DNA of 24,159 nt. Source: JANNMJ01 sp031426455. GTDB lineage: Bacteria > Bacteroidota > Bacteroidia > Cytophagales > Hymenobacteraceae. The position numbers were made by a program, and so were the translations under genes. A model generated the notes under the pieces. It made no database searches. It had not been told where the DNA came from and was given only the letters and a program-made list of their open reading frames with translations. Location: contig JANPLI010000044.1 in the NCBI GenBank assembly GCA_031426455.1, positions 1 through 24,159 on the forward strand, written 5' to 3'. Shown here piece by piece: positions 23,901-24,159 of the stretch (the stretch's first letter is position 1; every line of letters starts with the position of its first letter).

Positions 23901-24159
23901 GGGGTGTAAAATTCACCGAGCCCGCCGGCGCGCCCACGGTGGTAAAGGTGCCGCCTGCCACCGCCACACTGTTGTCGAGGGCGCCGCCCGGTACCAGGTC
24001 AATCGTAGCCGTATTGAGGCTCGTGGCCGGGGCCGTAAACGAGTCGTTAGTCGTCAGGCTGAAGGTAACGGGGGTGCCTGAAGAAGTTGACGCCGCATCG
24101 GCCACCGCTACCGGAGCCACCTGCACCCCAAAGGTGTAGGCGCTGCCCACCGTCGCGGC
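20902..24159 (-). CDS. giant adhesin-like T9SS protein, N-terminal visible part (partial, ends at a frameshift)
   Basis: The frame is open from the right edge, so the true start and signal peptide lie outside the window. Order from N to C: a cadherin/Ig-like domain ending SYTVQDNQGLTSNVATVTVTV (to ~23800); a PA14 domain (~23795-23215) with GLTAEYYAG, YTFIANSDDATYLFV and LQLLYGQGGGGANVNLFY; two cadherin-like domains with the GTDSDGTIAYY and ATDADGSVASF turns (~23200-22525); two DUF11 domains (~22520-21715); a region starting DVSLANGNFNTYYPG with DLIMIMQMQG and VMVLDINGTLNFNGFKLDMAG (~21715-21150), of a kind found in large gliding or adhesin-like proteins; then the Gly-rich part. The last 18 or so residues, after AVLDT, are out of frame and end at TGA 20902-20904. 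PA14 domains bind glycans in several known adhesins; that role is inferred here. Confidence 0.85.
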   Translation of the reverse strand, partial: AATVGSAYTFGVQVAPVAVADAASTSSGTPVTFSLTTNDSFTAPATSLNTATIDLVPGGALDNSVAVAGGTFTTVGAPAGSVNFTPLGSFVGIATASYTVQDNQGLTSNVATVTVTVSANCQPSFLDNSTNSNGLTAEYYAGDISNLGAGAVNAFFARVPGQRQVDAPVNYLNGGGAFPVSASVAAGSPPQTFSARYRGSIYLKAGTYTFIANSDDATYLFVGPDALTSNPVFPATTSPSAGAVPGSANSATSLFINNGGGHGARDGSGTFVAATDGLYDLQLLYGQGGGGANVNLFYQGGPDALPRTIIPAYVLCSGPATANAAPVATAASNAGLLSSAAATTLAPGLSGTDSDGTIAYYQILSLPAGGTLASGGVAVTVGQAFTAAQAAALTYDPNGAFTGNATFTFSVIDDKGRSSNASAYTPPAGAIGGATYTIPVLNSPPVVANTTNVNVVNTSGAVALNPGVSATDADGSVASFTVNGPVSSGTLFYQGSPVTGTLSIPAANINQLTYQPSSVFVGNATFTFTATDNLGQVSGTATYTSPVTLAADLATIVRGVTGPLGTQIFTSPQGGLTFFEATTTNNGPGPATNVTLSIQLPAGLTGISLSNSGTYNNVTGLATFPNTGTLAAGASVSRNIAFSMLGSTVNASATATTGTTDPTPGNNTGTAFINPTQVADVVVAISGPTRVLTNQTVLYTVIPTNLGPSTAVGVTLRAVLPASLSNVIVSNGGVYNSTTGLVTWGIIPTLANGASVGYTVRFNGPTSPGTILNSGGLVSAVASATSTTADGDPVAGNNNGTNGASRVTTVVVAQAATLLCIAPSTTDVSLANGNFNTYYPGLGTVAIGATSLTVGPAATAGSSTPLAIGDLIMIMQMQGGDLDFTNTSAYGDGLGGDVVGSGSLLNTNYTAGTYEYSVVTGYNAGTGLVNLTQPLGFAFSNADATATSGQRRYQVIRIPLYRNVDLTADLAAPRWDGRTGGVMVLDINGTLNFNGFKLDMAGRGFRGGAGQQLGGAGGFLDSDYRTSANNNTNANKGEGTAGTPRYLYDDDYFQAFRAGGPGAPATAVLDTRPPTPSGQPCCPVA
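20942..20955 (-). other. frameshift site in the giant adhesin gene
   Basis: On the minus strand the first frame reads ...TAVLDT then RPPTPSGQPCCPVA and stops. The other frame from the same place reads PTTNAIRTALLPGGLNDGYPSGD and continues without a stop into the Gly-rich region and onward for 2,870 residues. Adding one C in the C3 run (plus-strand GGG, 20946-20948) gives a continuous AVLDTPTTNAIRTALLPGG. The composition on both sides fits one Gly-rich domain, so this is one gene with a one-base loss, either real or an assembly error. Confidence 0.85.

Overview
The window looks like a chromosomal segment of a GC-rich member of the Bacteroidota, most probably a Hymenobacter-like organism (Cytophagales, Hymenobacteraceae). 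The evidence is protein type and signals rather than a marker gene. Three very large surface proteins end in a type IX secretion (T9SS) C-terminal sorting domain with the YPNP motif. One partial protein ends in a VPIDGG-type tail like the Bacteroidota PID-CTERM sorting signals. One promoter fits the Bacteroidota TTG-N19/20-TAnnTTTG pattern with an AT-rich leader and no Shine-Dalgarno. Assignment to the genus is inference.

Layout, left to right. (1) 2-316, plus strand: the 3' end of an acidic, Pro/Ala/Asp-rich protein with a C-terminal membrane anchor. (2) 317-797: a long leader region with a doubtful small ORF, a 20-bp inverted repeat over a promoter, and a hairpin followed by a T8 run. (3) 798-3446 and 3623-8593, plus strand: two modular secreted proteins of 882 and 1656 residues. 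Each has a signal peptide, a different N-terminal binding region (LamG-like in the first; three CBM9/DOMON-like units alternating with two ASH-type domains in the second), and a related C-terminal half ending in a T9SS domain. Each is followed by a strong intrinsic terminator. (4) 8681-9360: a gene-free stretch packed with small non-autonomous repeats: a 149-bp MITE-like element with TA ends and an internal 12-bp tandem repeat, then a ~100-bp dispersed element split by a ~144-bp insertion that carries three GAACCCC hairpins and is flanked by an exact 9-bp direct repeat. A second, uninterrupted copy of the ~100-bp element lies in inverted orientation at 12093-12194. (5) 9361-12018, minus strand: a two-gene operon between those inverted copies, made of an OppC/DppC-type ABC permease followed by a GAF-SpoIIE (PP2C-type) phosphatase. 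(6) 12332 to the right edge, minus strand: one giant adhesin-like T9SS protein of at least about 3,940 residues whose 5' end lies outside the window. Its reading frame is broken once, near 20946-20948, in a way that adding one base repairs.

The surface proteins point to a cell that invests heavily in binding polymers or surfaces. All three have T9SS tails, so they should share one export and anchoring machine encoded elsewhere. The permease/phosphatase pair is probably co-transcribed (21-bp gap), but its partners (OppB, ATPases, binding protein, anti-sigma factor and antagonist) are not in the window. No tRNA, rRNA, CRISPR array or intact transposase was found. The most notable novelty is the nested small-repeat landscape around the permease/phosphatase operon and the mosaic architecture of the giant protein.
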